A model generated the notes under the pieces. The model was not told where the DNA came from. It did not search any database and was given only the letters and a program-made list of their open reading frames with translations. A stretch of DNA of 64,000 nucleotides from NCBI GenBank assembly GCA_013215055.1, contig JABSRQ010000020.1, positions 1 through 64,000 on the forward strand, in the 5' to 3' direction. The translations under genes were made by a program, and so were the position numbers. Positions 6,321-15,144 of the stretch are shown here, in pieces (position 1 is the first letter of the stretch; each line of letters opens with the position of its first letter). Origin of the DNA: Pseudomonadales bacterium (lineage in GTDB: Bacteria; Pseudomonadota; Gammaproteobacteria; Pseudomonadales; DT-91).

Positions 6321-8810
6321 TTAGAGAATAGTGACTTTCCCAGTATTAGCATCAAGGCGTATACGATCACCGGTTTTTATCCGTTGGGTACCCACACGCG
6401 TATTCACAATAGCTGGCAAACCATACTCACGGGCAATGACGGCACCATGTGAAACCGCACTACCAACATCGGTAATTAAACCAGAAATCATACTAAAATA
6501 AGGTGTCCAGCCAACATCCGTAATCGGTGCAACCAATATTTCACCGGGCTGTAATGCTGCAGCCTCACTAACACTTAAAGCGACACGAGCTGTAGCCTCA
6601 ACAATACCGAGAGAAACTGGCCGCCCTACCAAATCACCATCAGTTGCTGATACTAAACCTCTGACATCAATAGGCTTCGGTAAACCGACACTAATCTCAT
6701 CAAAATTTAAACGGTTTTGGAATTCTAAGGCTATTCGGCGCTTTTTCGCTTTTTTATTCCACGCAACAATGCTGTCATTACCCGTTGAGCGCTGCAGGAC
6801 ATAATGGCAGAGTTCTTTTTGGGTAAAGAAAAATACCAAATCAGCATCGTCCAACAAACCCTCTGACTCTAACTGAAAGCCTAAAGCGCGATAACTTTGT
6901 TTAAAACGATTGGTGATGCTCACTAATAATGACTTTGTTGCTTCACGACGACGTACGGCATTATGGGCCTTGGGTAAAATCCAGCGTAAAGCCCGGCTTA
7001 AACTCTCTAATTCAACCCCATCAGGTTTTGTACTAGCGACAACACCAGAAATATAAGCATTCACTGACGCTTGCATGGTTTTGACTAAATCTTCCGGGGC
7101 ATCAGCCCAACCGGTCTCGCGCATACATAATTCACGATAACCTCGATGACCATGGCGCTGTAAAAAAGTCTGAAAAGTTTTAGCATTTTTGTCGCTGGCT
7201 TCACTGTTTAACCAAGTTAATGCCTCGGCGCTGGTCGTATTTAAGAACTTTTCTTTGACGTCTTCATGGCCAGAAATCTGCTCAACAACTTGGTCCAACT
7301 GCTCCACTAAAACGGCACTTTCAACCCCAGTAGCGCCAGCCATTAAATTTGCAGCTTCGGCTTCTTCTTCGGGAGTACTTTCCTGCCCACCTGAGATAAT
7401 GCCTTGCAAAATATTACTGGCAAAACCAGACGTTGTTGATGATTGTAAATGTACCGCCATGGCTTCGTATAAAAATGGCTGGGCCTGTTCTAAAGCCGTG
7501 GTCATACTGCGGCTATCTCCCGCTGTGGGTAAACAAAAATGTTCTGCCCGCTGGGTAAATTCAGAAATCACCGAATCAGCATTTCTAAGATAGCGGAGCA
7601 GTTTGATGCTGCCCCCTAAACGTATCCACCAGGCTTTTTTCGCTGGGTCTTTTAACCCTTCAACAATGCCACCACAAACACTATGACCTAATGATTTAAC
7701 ATCAATCCCTAACACCGTTGCCGCTGCGGCAGCAGCACCACTGAGATTAAGGAAAAGCTTGCCATGGCTCATGGCTAACTGTGTCCATTCTTCCGTGATT
7801 TCTGGGCGGCTGGCATAACTCACATGCATATGTTGCATGCCATGTTCGATGCCCCGTCCGGTGGTAGAAAACGTTAACGGACAACTTGCACCTGGCATCA
7901 TCTCGCCAACATTACAACGCGTGAGTACATCATCGGCCTTAAGCGGAGTGTCTAACTCATTTAAATCACTACCGATTGTGGTCACCGGGCGCGCTTGTAG
8001 CCAATACAAATCACCCTTAGCATCGATGGCCCATTCCATATCAAGAGCATCACCGGCACCGTTTTCTGCCTGACGTGCCTGAAGAATTAACTGTTGTTGC
8101 TGTGCGTCACTGAGAATGGCTTGCTTGTCTAATAATTCGCTATACACCAATTGCCCGGCGCGATCATATTCATAATGATCCGGCGTTTGCTCACCACTGA
8201 CTAAAGCCTCACCCAAGCCGGTAACAGCATCAATCACTAAACGGTCATGGCGACCACTCACTGGGTCTACGGTAAATAATACCCCAGCAGAATTAGCGTC
8301 AACCATGCGCTGTACTACAACACACATCTGAACACACATCTGACTCGTATCAATATGCTGGTCTTCTTGATAAGCGCTAGCACGTAGGCTATTCAGCGAT
8401 TGCACACATTGATCAATCGCCAATGTTAAAGCCGGTAAACCCTCAACATTCAAAATGGTCTCATAAAGGCCTGCAAAGGAGCTATCATCACCATCTTCAC
8501 CGATAGCTGAAGACCGCACCGCCACTTTACCCTCACCCATCTGTTGATAAAATGCAGCCAAGTCATCCGGATGATTGCCCACCTCAGCATTCACCAACAC
8601 AAACGCTGGTGGCACATTCAAACCCCATTGCATCAATTTTCGCAGGCCTAGGGCTTTACCACCGACAGCTTGCTCTTTGATATCTTGCACCCAGAGGATT
8701 GTTTGGCCCGCTGTGCCTGAGTCTGTTGTACCTAGGCCACTTTCTCGAGAGCTAGATGAAGAGCTATGTGAAGAGCTATCTGATGAATTACTTGAAGAGC
8801 TAAGAGCCAT
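6321..8810 (-). CDS. PEP-synthase/rifampin-phosphotransferase-like ATP dikinase
   Basis: A large (829 aa) swivelling-domain dikinase. The N-terminal ATP-grasp half shows GGKALGLRKLMQWGLNVPPAF, VAVRSSAIGEDGDDSSFAG, SAGVLFTVDPVSG, a TGLGEALVSG loop and MEWAIDAKGDLYWLQARPV. The C-terminal domain carries the phospho-carrier His788 in GSAVSHGAVIAREYGLPAI. Order and length (ATP domain, ~400-residue middle domain, terminal His domain) match rifampin phosphotransferase, not E. coli PpsA, which ends in a PEP-binding barrel. Such enzymes transfer the beta-phosphate of ATP to an organic hydroxyl. The open frame extends to 8870, but Met at 8808-8810 is preferred, since it leaves the palindromic operator in the promoter. 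A Ser-rich tail follows that start. Substrate unknown. Confidence 0.85.
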   Translation of the reverse strand: MALSSSSNSSDSSSHSSSSSSRESGLGTTDSGTAGQTILWVQDIKEQAVGGKALGLRKLMQWGLNVPPAFVLVNAEVGNHPDDLAAFYQQMGEGKVAVRSSAIGEDGDDSSFAGLYETILNVEGLPALTLAIDQCVQSLNSLRASAYQEDQHIDTSQMCVQMCVVVQRMVDANSAGVLFTVDPVSGRHDRLVIDAVTGLGEALVSGEQTPDHYEYDRAGQLVYSELLDKQAILSDAQQQQLILQARQAENGAGDALDMEWAIDAKGDLYWLQARPVTTIGSDLNELDTPLKADDVLTRCNVGEMMPGASCPLTFSTTGRGIEHGMQHMHVSYASRPEITEEWTQLAMSHGKLFLNLSGAAAAAATVLGIDVKSLGHSVCGGIVEGLKDPAKKAWWIRLGGSIKLLRYLRNADSVISEFTQRAEHFCLPTAGDSRSMTTALEQAQPFLYEAMAVHLQSSTTSGFASNILQGIISGGQESTPEEEAEAANLMAGATGVESAVLVEQLDQVVEQISGHEDVKEKFLNTTSAEALTWLNSEASDKNAKTFQTFLQRHGHRGYRELCMRETGWADAPEDLVKTMQASVNAYISGVVASTKPDGVELESLSRALRWILPKAHNAVRRREATKSLLVSITNRFKQSYRALGFQLESEGLLDDADLVFFFTQKELCHYVLQRSTGNDSIVAWNKKAKKRRIALEFQNRLNFDEISVGLPKPIDVRGLVSATDGDLVGRPVSLGIVEATARVALSVSEAAALQPGEILVAPITDVGWTPYFSMISGLITDVGSAVSHGAVIAREYGLPAIVNTRVGTQRIKTGDRIRLDANTGKVTIL

Positions 8811-8829
8811 GCCGCACCATGCACTGTGA

Positions 8830-8853
8830 AAAACTATACGATCGTATAGTTTT
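8830..8853. promoter_or_regulatory. Perfect 24-bp palindrome, probable TetR operator
   Basis: The half-site AAAACTATACGA is followed directly by its exact reverse complement, a perfect dyad without spacer. It lies in the gap between the dikinase-like gene and the divergent, now broken TetR gene at 8942, the standard position for a TetR-type operator controlling both genes. Confidence 0.8.
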
Positions 8854-8941
8854 GCGCTAGAGTCAAGCATTAGGACACGATTTCAATAAAGTCACCGTTA
8901 CAATATTGACCCTAGGAAAGCGCAAGCGATACCATGTTGTC

Positions 8942-9579
8942 ATGAATGAAGTTAACCCTCGTCAACAAAAAGCCAACCGCCGAGCCAGCATTGTGCAGGC
9001 CGCCGCCGAACTATTTGGCCAGCGTGGTTTTGAAGGTACATCGATTAGTGCGTGGCAGAACGTGCCGGCGTAAAAAAATCGCTGGCTCAATACCATTTTG
9101 AAAACAAAGAAGTGCTTTGGCGCGAAGCCGTGCAACAAGTCTGGCAGCAACGCAGTGATGCCCTGCCACGTTATTTAGATGGCGTTGCCATGAATATGGA
9201 TGACACCGGTAAACCCACACAAATGATTCGTGACCTGTGCCAACGCCTTTTACGCTTCACCTTTGCTCACCCTGAATGGGTGAAAATGATGTTTCAGGAA
9301 GCCTCAACACCTGGCCCACGTTTAGACTGGATGGTAGAAAATTTTCTCAAAGCTGACTTTATGGACGGCAAAGCCATGATTGAGTTGGCGTAAAGTCATC
9401 AATTCTTACCACAAGTTGATGCCATGGATTTATTGCATATTTGATCAGGAGCATTAATTGATCTAGTCAATGTTGCACCCATTACCGAACGTGTTTTAGG
9501 TGTTAAAGCCAACTCCGAAGCTTACGCCGAACACCATATTGATACCTTGATGGCAATTTTGGCTGTTGAAATATCTTAA
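8942..9579 (+). pseudogene. TetR-family transcriptional regulator, inactivated
   Basis: The N terminus (RRASIVQAAAELFGQRGFEGTSIS) is a TetR helix-turn-helix start. At about 9051 one G appears lost, so the frame reads into a stop, while the expected AERAGVKKSLAQYHFENKEVLW continues in the next frame from 9052. Further on, in-frame stops occur at 9391-9393 and near 9442, after which the frame continues to a TAA at 9577-9579 with ligand-domain-like sequence. One indel plus two stops makes a real pseudogene more likely than sequencing error. It is divergent from the dikinase-like operon across a perfect palindrome, so it was probably its repressor; loss would leave that operon derepressed. Confidence 0.87.
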
Positions 9580-9625
9580 GACCTGTTAGTTTTCACTTTT
9601 ATCAAGGCCGCTGTCGGCACTAGTT

Positions 9626-9670
9626 CTACAGCCATATTCAATGGGATTGGGCGTTAATATTTCTTATACT
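9626..9670. repeat. 46-bp dispersed repeat B, copy 2
   Basis: This segment repeats 2885-2930 with one mismatch by eye (CCATATTCAA against CCATAATCAA) and ends at the same TTCTTATACT. It lies just beyond the TetR pseudogene. It is followed by about 220 bp (9671-9895) without a gene, apart from a short imperfect GGGGCTACAG repeat near 9838-9860. Confidence 0.7.
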
Positions 9671-9895
9671 CCGGAGTCACAACTGTCAGCAATTAGAAGC
9701 CTGTAAATGCAAAATATGAGAGCGTACTTTTAAGTAAAAATAACTTGAAGTTGGTGTAAATCGCACCAGATAACTCTGTGTCACCGACGAAGTTGTAGGC
9801 TATCAGCAAAGGATTGGAGAGCTTTTTATGCAACTACAGGGGCTACAGGGGCTACAGGAACTACAAGAACTGTACACACTTAAAATTGATATCTA

Positions 9896-10247
9896 AGCCC
9901 AAGCAATATTTGCCTGCTATCACGAACTCTCTGGAGGTCAACGACAGCCTGTTGCCATTGCCCGTGTGTAAATATTAAAACCTAAACTGATTATTTTGGA
10001 TGAACCCACTTCAGCACTAAATCACGCGGTCCAAGAACAGGTATTAACACTATTACAAAACCTTCAGAAGAAATATCAGCTCAGTTATGTTTTCATAAGC
10101 CTCGATTTTAATGCCATTAAAGCGATGAGACATCGTTTATTAGTATTAAAACAAGGTGCCATCATTGAATCGGGTGACTGTCTTACATTGCTGAATAACC
10201 CTCAACAAAGTTATACCCCAAAATTGATAAGAGCTGCAGGTTTATAA
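9896..10247 (+). pseudogene. Oligopeptide-type ABC transporter ATPase, C-terminal relic
   Basis: The frame shows the second half of a DppF/YejF-like ATP-binding subunit: the ABC signature ELSGGQRQPVAIARV, a TAA stop, then LKPKLIILDEPTSAL (Walker B) and LSYVFISLDFNAIKAMRHRLLVLKQGAIIESG. Walker A and everything before the signature are gone. The conserved His of the H-loop (normally ISHDL) is Leu here (ISLDF), and the residue after SAL is Asn rather than Asp, both typical of a gene under no selection. The stop codon touches the start of the phosphatase gene at 10248. No permease or binding-protein gene is nearby. Confidence 0.82.
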
Positions 10248-11138
10248 ATGCAATCGAGCCCAACTATTTCATTCGCCTTGTTACTAACCCTAATATCGAC
10301 TCTTTTATTTTTAACTGGCTGTGAAAAGCCAGGGCAATTACCGGAAGGTTCCAAAGTGAAACTCATCGAATTTACAGCAACAAAAAACTTTAGAGATATT
10401 GGCGGTTATAGCAGCTGGGATGGAAAAACAATTAAATATGGTCAAATATATCGATCCGATCATCTTGCCGACTTAACCGCAGAAGATCTCGAAAAGTTTA
10501 AACAGCTCGGTATAAAAACAGTTATTGATTTACGCTCCTACCAAGAGAAAAAAGAAAAGCCTAATCGGCTACCGGCTGACATAGCTTATAATGTATTAAA
10601 TATTCCTATCAGCTTATCAGAGTTGCAACCGGATGAAATGGCCAGACAATTACGTTCCGGCGAATTAAGCTACCTATCGGCCAAACAACAAATGAATAAC
10701 GGCTATAAAGAAATTATTCAAGCTTATAGCCCCATGCTAAAACTTATTTTAGAGACCATTGCTGACCCTAAAAACTTGCCCCTTTTAATTCACTGTACGG
10801 CGGGTAAAGATCGTACTGGCGTTTCAATTGCTACCCTAATGTTAGCACTGGGTATTACCTCAGATGATATTTACGCAGATTATTTATTAACTAACGATTT
10901 AGTATTGCCAAGCTACGACAAAGCAAGACTGATGCTAAAAACGATTTCAGGCTTTAAAACCGATGATAAAACCTTTGATGCCGTAGCCGGCGTAGAGAAA
11001 GAATATCTAACATCCGCTTTTAACGAAATGAAAGGCGTCGATGGCTCTTTCGGTGATTACTTTCACTCCCGTCTCGGTATGCCACAAGCGGTACTGGAAC
11101 ACTTACAAAATTTATTACTCGAGTCCGCTCATGAATAA
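10248..11138 (+). CDS. Lipoprotein tyrosine phosphatase (MptpB/Y_phosphatase3-like)
   Basis: A 296-aa secreted lipoprotein: signal peptide with FLTGC lipobox (Cys25), then a phosphatase domain starting at FRDIGGY (48-54), with GQIYRSDHLADL and GIKTVIDLRS, and the active-site loop HCTAGKDRTG (Cys183, Arg189). The GKDRTG form is that of the atypical protein-tyrosine/phosphoinositide phosphatases such as MptpB and LipA-type enzymes. A bacterial copy with a lipobox would act in the periplasm or at the outer membrane. The start is taken at 10248, immediately after the ABC relic's stop; its last 8 bp overlap the low-molecular-weight phosphatase gene downstream, indicating a translationally coupled phosphatase pair. 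Confidence 0.9.
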   Translation: MQSSPTISFALLLTLISTLLFLTGCEKPGQLPEGSKVKLIEFTATKNFRDIGGYSSWDGKTIKYGQIYRSDHLADLTAEDLEKFKQLGIKTVIDLRSYQEKKEKPNRLPADIAYNVLNIPISLSELQPDEMARQLRSGELSYLSAKQQMNNGYKEIIQAYSPMLKLILETIADPKNLPLLIHCTAGKDRTGVSIATLMLALGITSDDIYADYLLTNDLVLPSYDKARLMLKTISGFKTDDKTFDAVAGVEKEYLTSAFNEMKGVDGSFGDYFHSRLGMPQAVLEHLQNLLLESAHE

Positions 11139-11635
11139 AATAGGCGTATTATTCGTTTGCTTTGGCAATATCTGTCGTTCACCTACCGCCGAAGGAGTCT
11201 TTCGTAATATCGTAGCAAAACAAAACCTAGCGCCTTATTTTACCATCGATTCCTGTGGCACGGCCCCGTTTAATGTTGGCAAAGCATCCGATCAACGCGC
11301 TATAAAAAGCTGCAGCTGGTGAAGGTATCGATTTAAGCCAGCAAATTTCCCGCCAGATCCGCCTTGAAGATTATCAGCAATTCGACTTTATTATTCCCAT
11401 GGACCATATCAATTTAAAAATTTTACAGGGTTATAGAACCGATGATTTTAGCGGTGAATTAAAACTACTGATGAAATACAAACAAGGGGCCCATGATGGC
11501 AATATGCAAATACCCGCCCCCTATAAAGAAGACGAAAGCCAATTTTCCGTGGTACTGAATAAAATTCACGACTCCTGCCTTGGCTTAATTAGTTATATTA
11601 AAACTGAAAATCCAGATATTTTACCGAAACGCTAA
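11131..11635 (+). pseudogene. Low-molecular-weight protein tyrosine phosphatase, frameshifted
   Basis: The frame starts with MNKIGVLFVCFGNICRSPTAEG, the P-loop of LMW-PTP/ArsC-fold phosphatases (Cys10, Arg16). It breaks at an A5 run (11304-11308) where one extra A puts translation into a stop; in the corrected frame the protein continues AAAGEGIDLSQQISRQIR and PMDHINLKIL to a stop at 11633-11635. The motif that normally reads DPY and carries the general acid Asp appears as APY (IPAPYKEDESQF), so the enzyme may have been impaired before the frameshift. The homopolymer location makes sequencing error possible. It overlaps the lipoprotein phosphatase by 8 bp. Confidence 0.85.
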
Positions 11636-12481
11636 CAATAGAACTTACTATGAAATTCGTACTTTCAAGCTCATATATGGCTAACTATATCTGTTGACCT
11701 ACAGATACAACGCTAACTGGATTGCAATTTTAGTGAAAGCTGGGCAATGCTTGTTACCACTAAAGGGCCGCTTTAAGTGAAATCAAAAACTGTGTTGTGT
11801 AGTAAATCGATACCAGACCAACAGCTGCTCATGACATCAGCAGTCCTTCAAAGACATTCCACATAAGTTTTAATGGAGTAGGTTGAGCGGCCAAATCCAA
11901 GGCTGATTTGTGACACTCACCAGCCGTAAGTATTTCTCAGAATTTAAGTTTTAATGTATGAAAAATCATTAACCGATTAGCTTCTTTTGAATAAGTTTGA
12001 CGTATGAAAAATAAATCAAGGGGGCGAATCAAGGGAGTAGAGTCATTGAAATGTCTGTGTAAACCGCTCTGCCCTTCTATCCTCACTGTGCCGATTTGTT
12101 TGATTTTTTTAGACGAAGTAGGCACGCCATCCTAGCCGCCTTGAAAGATGAGCTAAATGTTGATGTTTATGTGGTTATACCGTAATTGAAAGATTTCAAT
12201 TTGAGGCTCCAATGACTCTGCCCCCTTGGTTCCTGAATTCTTTCATATCGCTAATCCACATCGCCATTTTATCCTTCAAGGTTATGATGATTAGGACGGA
12301 ACAATCATATCTTTTAGAAAAATTCAATCACTTAGCACAAACACTGCTTATTAAATGTACGTAACATGGACAAACTTCACTAGCCTTCCACCTTAATTGC
12401 AGAATATATTAGCCAGCTAGATACATTCAGCTTAATCCCTGCATCTATAGCCGCAGTCAAATAAAAAAAAGACGTCCCTGC
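11636..12481. other. Gene-free 850-bp stretch with an inverted-repeat pair
   Basis: No supported gene. The recognisable structure is a pair of imperfect 25-bp inverted repeats at 12027-12051 and 12207-12231 with the core AGAGTCATTG and a C/G-rich CAAGGG flank. A shorter direct echo (AATCAAGGGGG) precedes the first copy at 12014-12024. The arrangement suggests a small nonautonomous element about 205 bp long. The rest has no visible signal; the exporter's promoter must lie in the last part. Confidence 0.5.
12027..12231. repeat. Putative MITE-like element bounded by 25-bp imperfect inverted repeats
   Basis: The left arm AATCAAGGGAGTAGAGTCAT and the reverse complement of the right arm AACCAAGGGGGCAGAGTCAT match at about 21 of 25 positions over the full arms. 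The interior of ~155 bp has no coding potential. Similar G-rich/AGAGTC sequences are known next to REP-associated (Y1) transposases, but none is present here; family assignment is a guess. Confidence 0.45.
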
Positions 12482-14950
12482 ATGAATATCCGTAAAAACA
12501 TCGAAAACTTCTTTGAATCCTGGAGCACCGTAGTGGTTCTCCATCGCTGGTGGGTGTTGTTTATTACCCTCGCGGTAAGTTTTGCCATCATCCCACAGAT
12601 TCGCCATGGCTGGGTCGATATATCCATCGAATCGTTCCTGCCCCAAGATGCACCGTCCATGGTCGATTACAACGAGTTCCGCCTCAACTTCAGTTACGCC
12701 CCCGGCTCCTTACTGACGGTGGAGACAAGCGACAGTGTCTTTACCATGGAAAACCTGAACAAAATTAAGCAACTGCACGAGGCGGCCGAATTAACCGTAC
12801 CATACCTGCTGGAAGTCACCAGTCTTGCTAATGTACGCTATACCCGCGGCGATGATGACACCATGATCACAGGTGACCTGAGCGAGATCTGGCCACAGAC
12901 CGAAGCGGACATCCCAGCCTTCCGCGCCATCGTCATGAGCACCCCCAACTATATTGGCGGCGTGATATCGTCTGACGAAAGAGTACTCAACGTATTAATC
13001 GATCCCCTGGTATTTTCACCAACCAATAACAATCCCAATAAAGAGGGTGTCACCTATTTACAACCACAGCAAGAAACGGACTACTCCCTAGCCGTGCTGG
13101 CTTTATCCAGCCAATACACCAGCGCAGGCTTCAATGTTAAAAACGCCGGCGGTCCCACCATGAACCTGCGTATTGCCACCGACATGGAAAAGTCCACCAG
13201 CCGCTCCATAGGTCTGGGCATGATCATCATCATTATATTGCTGGCCTTATTATTCCGGCGCTTATCCGGCGTCGTATTACCGCTATTGGTTGTCGCCTTG
13301 TCGCTAATGATGACACTCGCCATCTGGCCAATGCTGGGTTTCCCCTACAACGGCAATACGCAGATCATACCCACCTTTATCCTGGCCGTAGGTATTGCCG
13401 ATGCAATCCACATTCTCAGTATTTTTTACAAGTATTACGATGGCGGTATGGAAAAACATCAAGCCATTACCCAGTCCGTCAGAGAAACCGCCATTGCGGT
13501 ACTGCTAACCACGGTAACCACGGCGGTCGGTCTTTTATCGTTTTTAGCATCTGACATGATGCCAACCCGCACCATGGGTATTTTTGGTGCGATTGGTGTG
13601 GTCATGGCCTTATTTTACACCCTCGCCCTGGTGCCCAGTATTCTCGCCATTGTTCCTCTTAAAAGACGGGCATTAAGCATAGGTGCCGATGGTCAGTCAG
13701 AAGAAGATAGCGGACGGGTATTAAAGTGGGTCGATGCAAGCATAGAGAAATTCGCCGACCTGGGTGTTAACCACGCTAAAAAAGTGGTTTTGGCTTCAGT
13801 CGTACTGTCTGCCATCGCCATGGTGGGCGTCGTCAACACCCAGTTCAGCCACAACCCCTTGCGCTGGTATCCAGAAGGTCACGACTTGCGTACGGCCATA
13901 GAACAAGTAGACCAACGCATGAACGGTTCTATGTCGGCCTACGTCATCCTCGACACCCAGGAAAAAAATGGCCTACATGACCCTAAGATGCTGCATGCGA
14001 TTGAAGATATCGAACAACTGATCAAAGACTACAACTACAAAGACGTCGATGCCATAGAAGCCACCTCGATTCTGAGCGTGATCAAGGAAACCCATAAAGC
14101 CCTCAACTATAATGACCCGGCCTTCTTCGCGATTCCAGACAACCGACAATTGATCGCCCAGGAATTATTACTGTTTGAAAGTGGCTCAGATGCTATTAAC
14201 GACTATGCCGACTTTGATTTACAAGTAGCCCGTATCGACTTACAACTGCGCTGGAGCAACGTGCTGCACTATCGCCACTATGTCAAAAACATCACCGGCC
14301 TGATTGAAGACAGCCTGAAAGAAAAAGGTTTAGAACATGTGGAAGTGAAGTTTGTTGGCCTGTTAGCCATTTTTGGCGAAGCTATTTATTCACTGCTTAC
14401 AGGCACAATACAAAGTTACCTGATCGCATTTATTTTTGTGTTTGTGATCATGTTATTACTGATGGAAAGTTTCCGCGGTGGCTTAATCGCCTTTGTACCT
14501 AATATATTCCCGATACTCATCACCGTCGGCATGATAGGTTTAATCGGCGTACCGCTTAATATCATTACCTCAACCATAGGCTGTATCATCATCGGCATCT
14601 CGGTGGATGACACGATTCACTTTATGCACCACTTCCGTCGTTACTCAGAAGACAGTGATGACATCAAGGAGGTCATTCATAAAACCCTGCAAACTTGTGG
14701 ACGCGCTATATTCTTCACTTCGGTAGTGTTAGTCGGTGGATTTATTGTTCACTTGACCGGAGAGCTGTCTACCAACAAAGAGTTTGGCTGGTTATTGAGT
14801 TTCTCTATCATCATCGCTCTGATCGCCAACCTGATCCTGGCACCGGCATTAATGACCCTGTTCTGGGCTAAGAAAGTGAAAAGTGAAAACAAGGACTTGG
14901 ATCAGGACGACAATATGGACAATGCTCTAGAGATAAACCCTAGCCTCTAA
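12482..14950 (+). CDS. MMPL/HpnN-type RND-superfamily exporter
   Basis: An 822-aa inner-membrane protein with the duplicated RND layout: an N-terminal membrane helix (about 25-43), a ~190-residue periplasmic loop (ESFLPQDAP start), a five-helix cluster (about 235-395), a sixth helix near 435, a second periplasmic loop, and a second five-helix cluster (about 640-805). The conserved charged membrane motifs are visible as VGIADAIHILSIFYKY in the first half and ISVDDTIHFMHHFRR in the second, characteristic of MMPL/SSD-type lipid exporters driven by proton motive force. Members export lipids, hopanoids or sterol-like molecules. The start ATG lacks a strong ribosome site. It stands alone, facing a 3-beta-HSD-like dehydrogenase gene. 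Substrate is inferred to be lipidic. Confidence 0.9.
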   Translation: MNIRKNIENFFESWSTVVVLHRWWVLFITLAVSFAIIPQIRHGWVDISIESFLPQDAPSMVDYNEFRLNFSYAPGSLLTVETSDSVFTMENLNKIKQLHEAAELTVPYLLEVTSLANVRYTRGDDDTMITGDLSEIWPQTEADIPAFRAIVMSTPNYIGGVISSDERVLNVLIDPLVFSPTNNNPNKEGVTYLQPQQETDYSLAVLALSSQYTSAGFNVKNAGGPTMNLRIATDMEKSTSRSIGLGMIIIIILLALLFRRLSGVVLPLLVVALSLMMTLAIWPMLGFPYNGNTQIIPTFILAVGIADAIHILSIFYKYYDGGMEKHQAITQSVRETAIAVLLTTVTTAVGLLSFLASDMMPTRTMGIFGAIGVVMALFYTLALVPSILAIVPLKRRALSIGADGQSEEDSGRVLKWVDASIEKFADLGVNHAKKVVLASVVLSAIAMVGVVNTQFSHNPLRWYPEGHDLRTAIEQVDQRMNGSMSAYVILDTQEKNGLHDPKMLHAIEDIEQLIKDYNYKDVDAIEATSILSVIKETHKALNYNDPAFFAIPDNRQLIAQELLLFESGSDAINDYADFDLQVARIDLQLRWSNVLHYRHYVKNITGLIEDSLKEKGLEHVEVKFVGLLAIFGEAIYSLLTGTIQSYLIAFIFVFVIMLLLMESFRGGLIAFVPNIFPILITVGMIGLIGVPLNIITSTIGCIIIGISVDDTIHFMHHFRRYSEDSDDIKEVIHKTLQTCGRAIFFTSVVLVGGFIVHLTGELSTNKEFGWLLSFSIIIALIANLILAPALMTLFWAKKVKSENKDLDQDDNMDNALEINPSL

Positions 14951-14967
14951 CCCAGGCTAGGTAACTG

Positions 14968-15016
14968 AGCGGTGAGATTGATGGGTAAAACATGAGCTCC
15001 CTTCCATCTCACCGCT
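14968..15016. terminator. Long inverted repeat after the exporter gene
   Basis: AGCGGTGAGAT (14968-14978) is repeated in exact reverse complement at 15006-15016 with a 27-base loop. It lies between the convergent exporter and dehydrogenase genes, where a transcription terminator is expected, but no T-run follows on either strand, so it may instead be a processing or protective hairpin. Confidence 0.45.
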
Positions 15017-15144
15017 ATTCATTCAAAGCCAATACCTCAATTTCAGCAAACCCCAGCTGCACTCAAATACCTAGCCGTCGAGTAAGAAAATACGCCGCAG
15101 AGAGTTTATTCCTCTCGCCTTCGAATCAACTGATAAAGGCCGTA

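Noticed and set aside
8575-8829. Forward-strand open frame opposite the Ser-rich end of the dikinase gene
   Set aside because: Repeated GAAGAGCTA-type codons on one strand create it; the reverse-strand protein has clear homology.
12380-12660. Reverse-strand frames at the start of the exporter gene
   Set aside because: They run antisense through the confirmed exporter and have no family.
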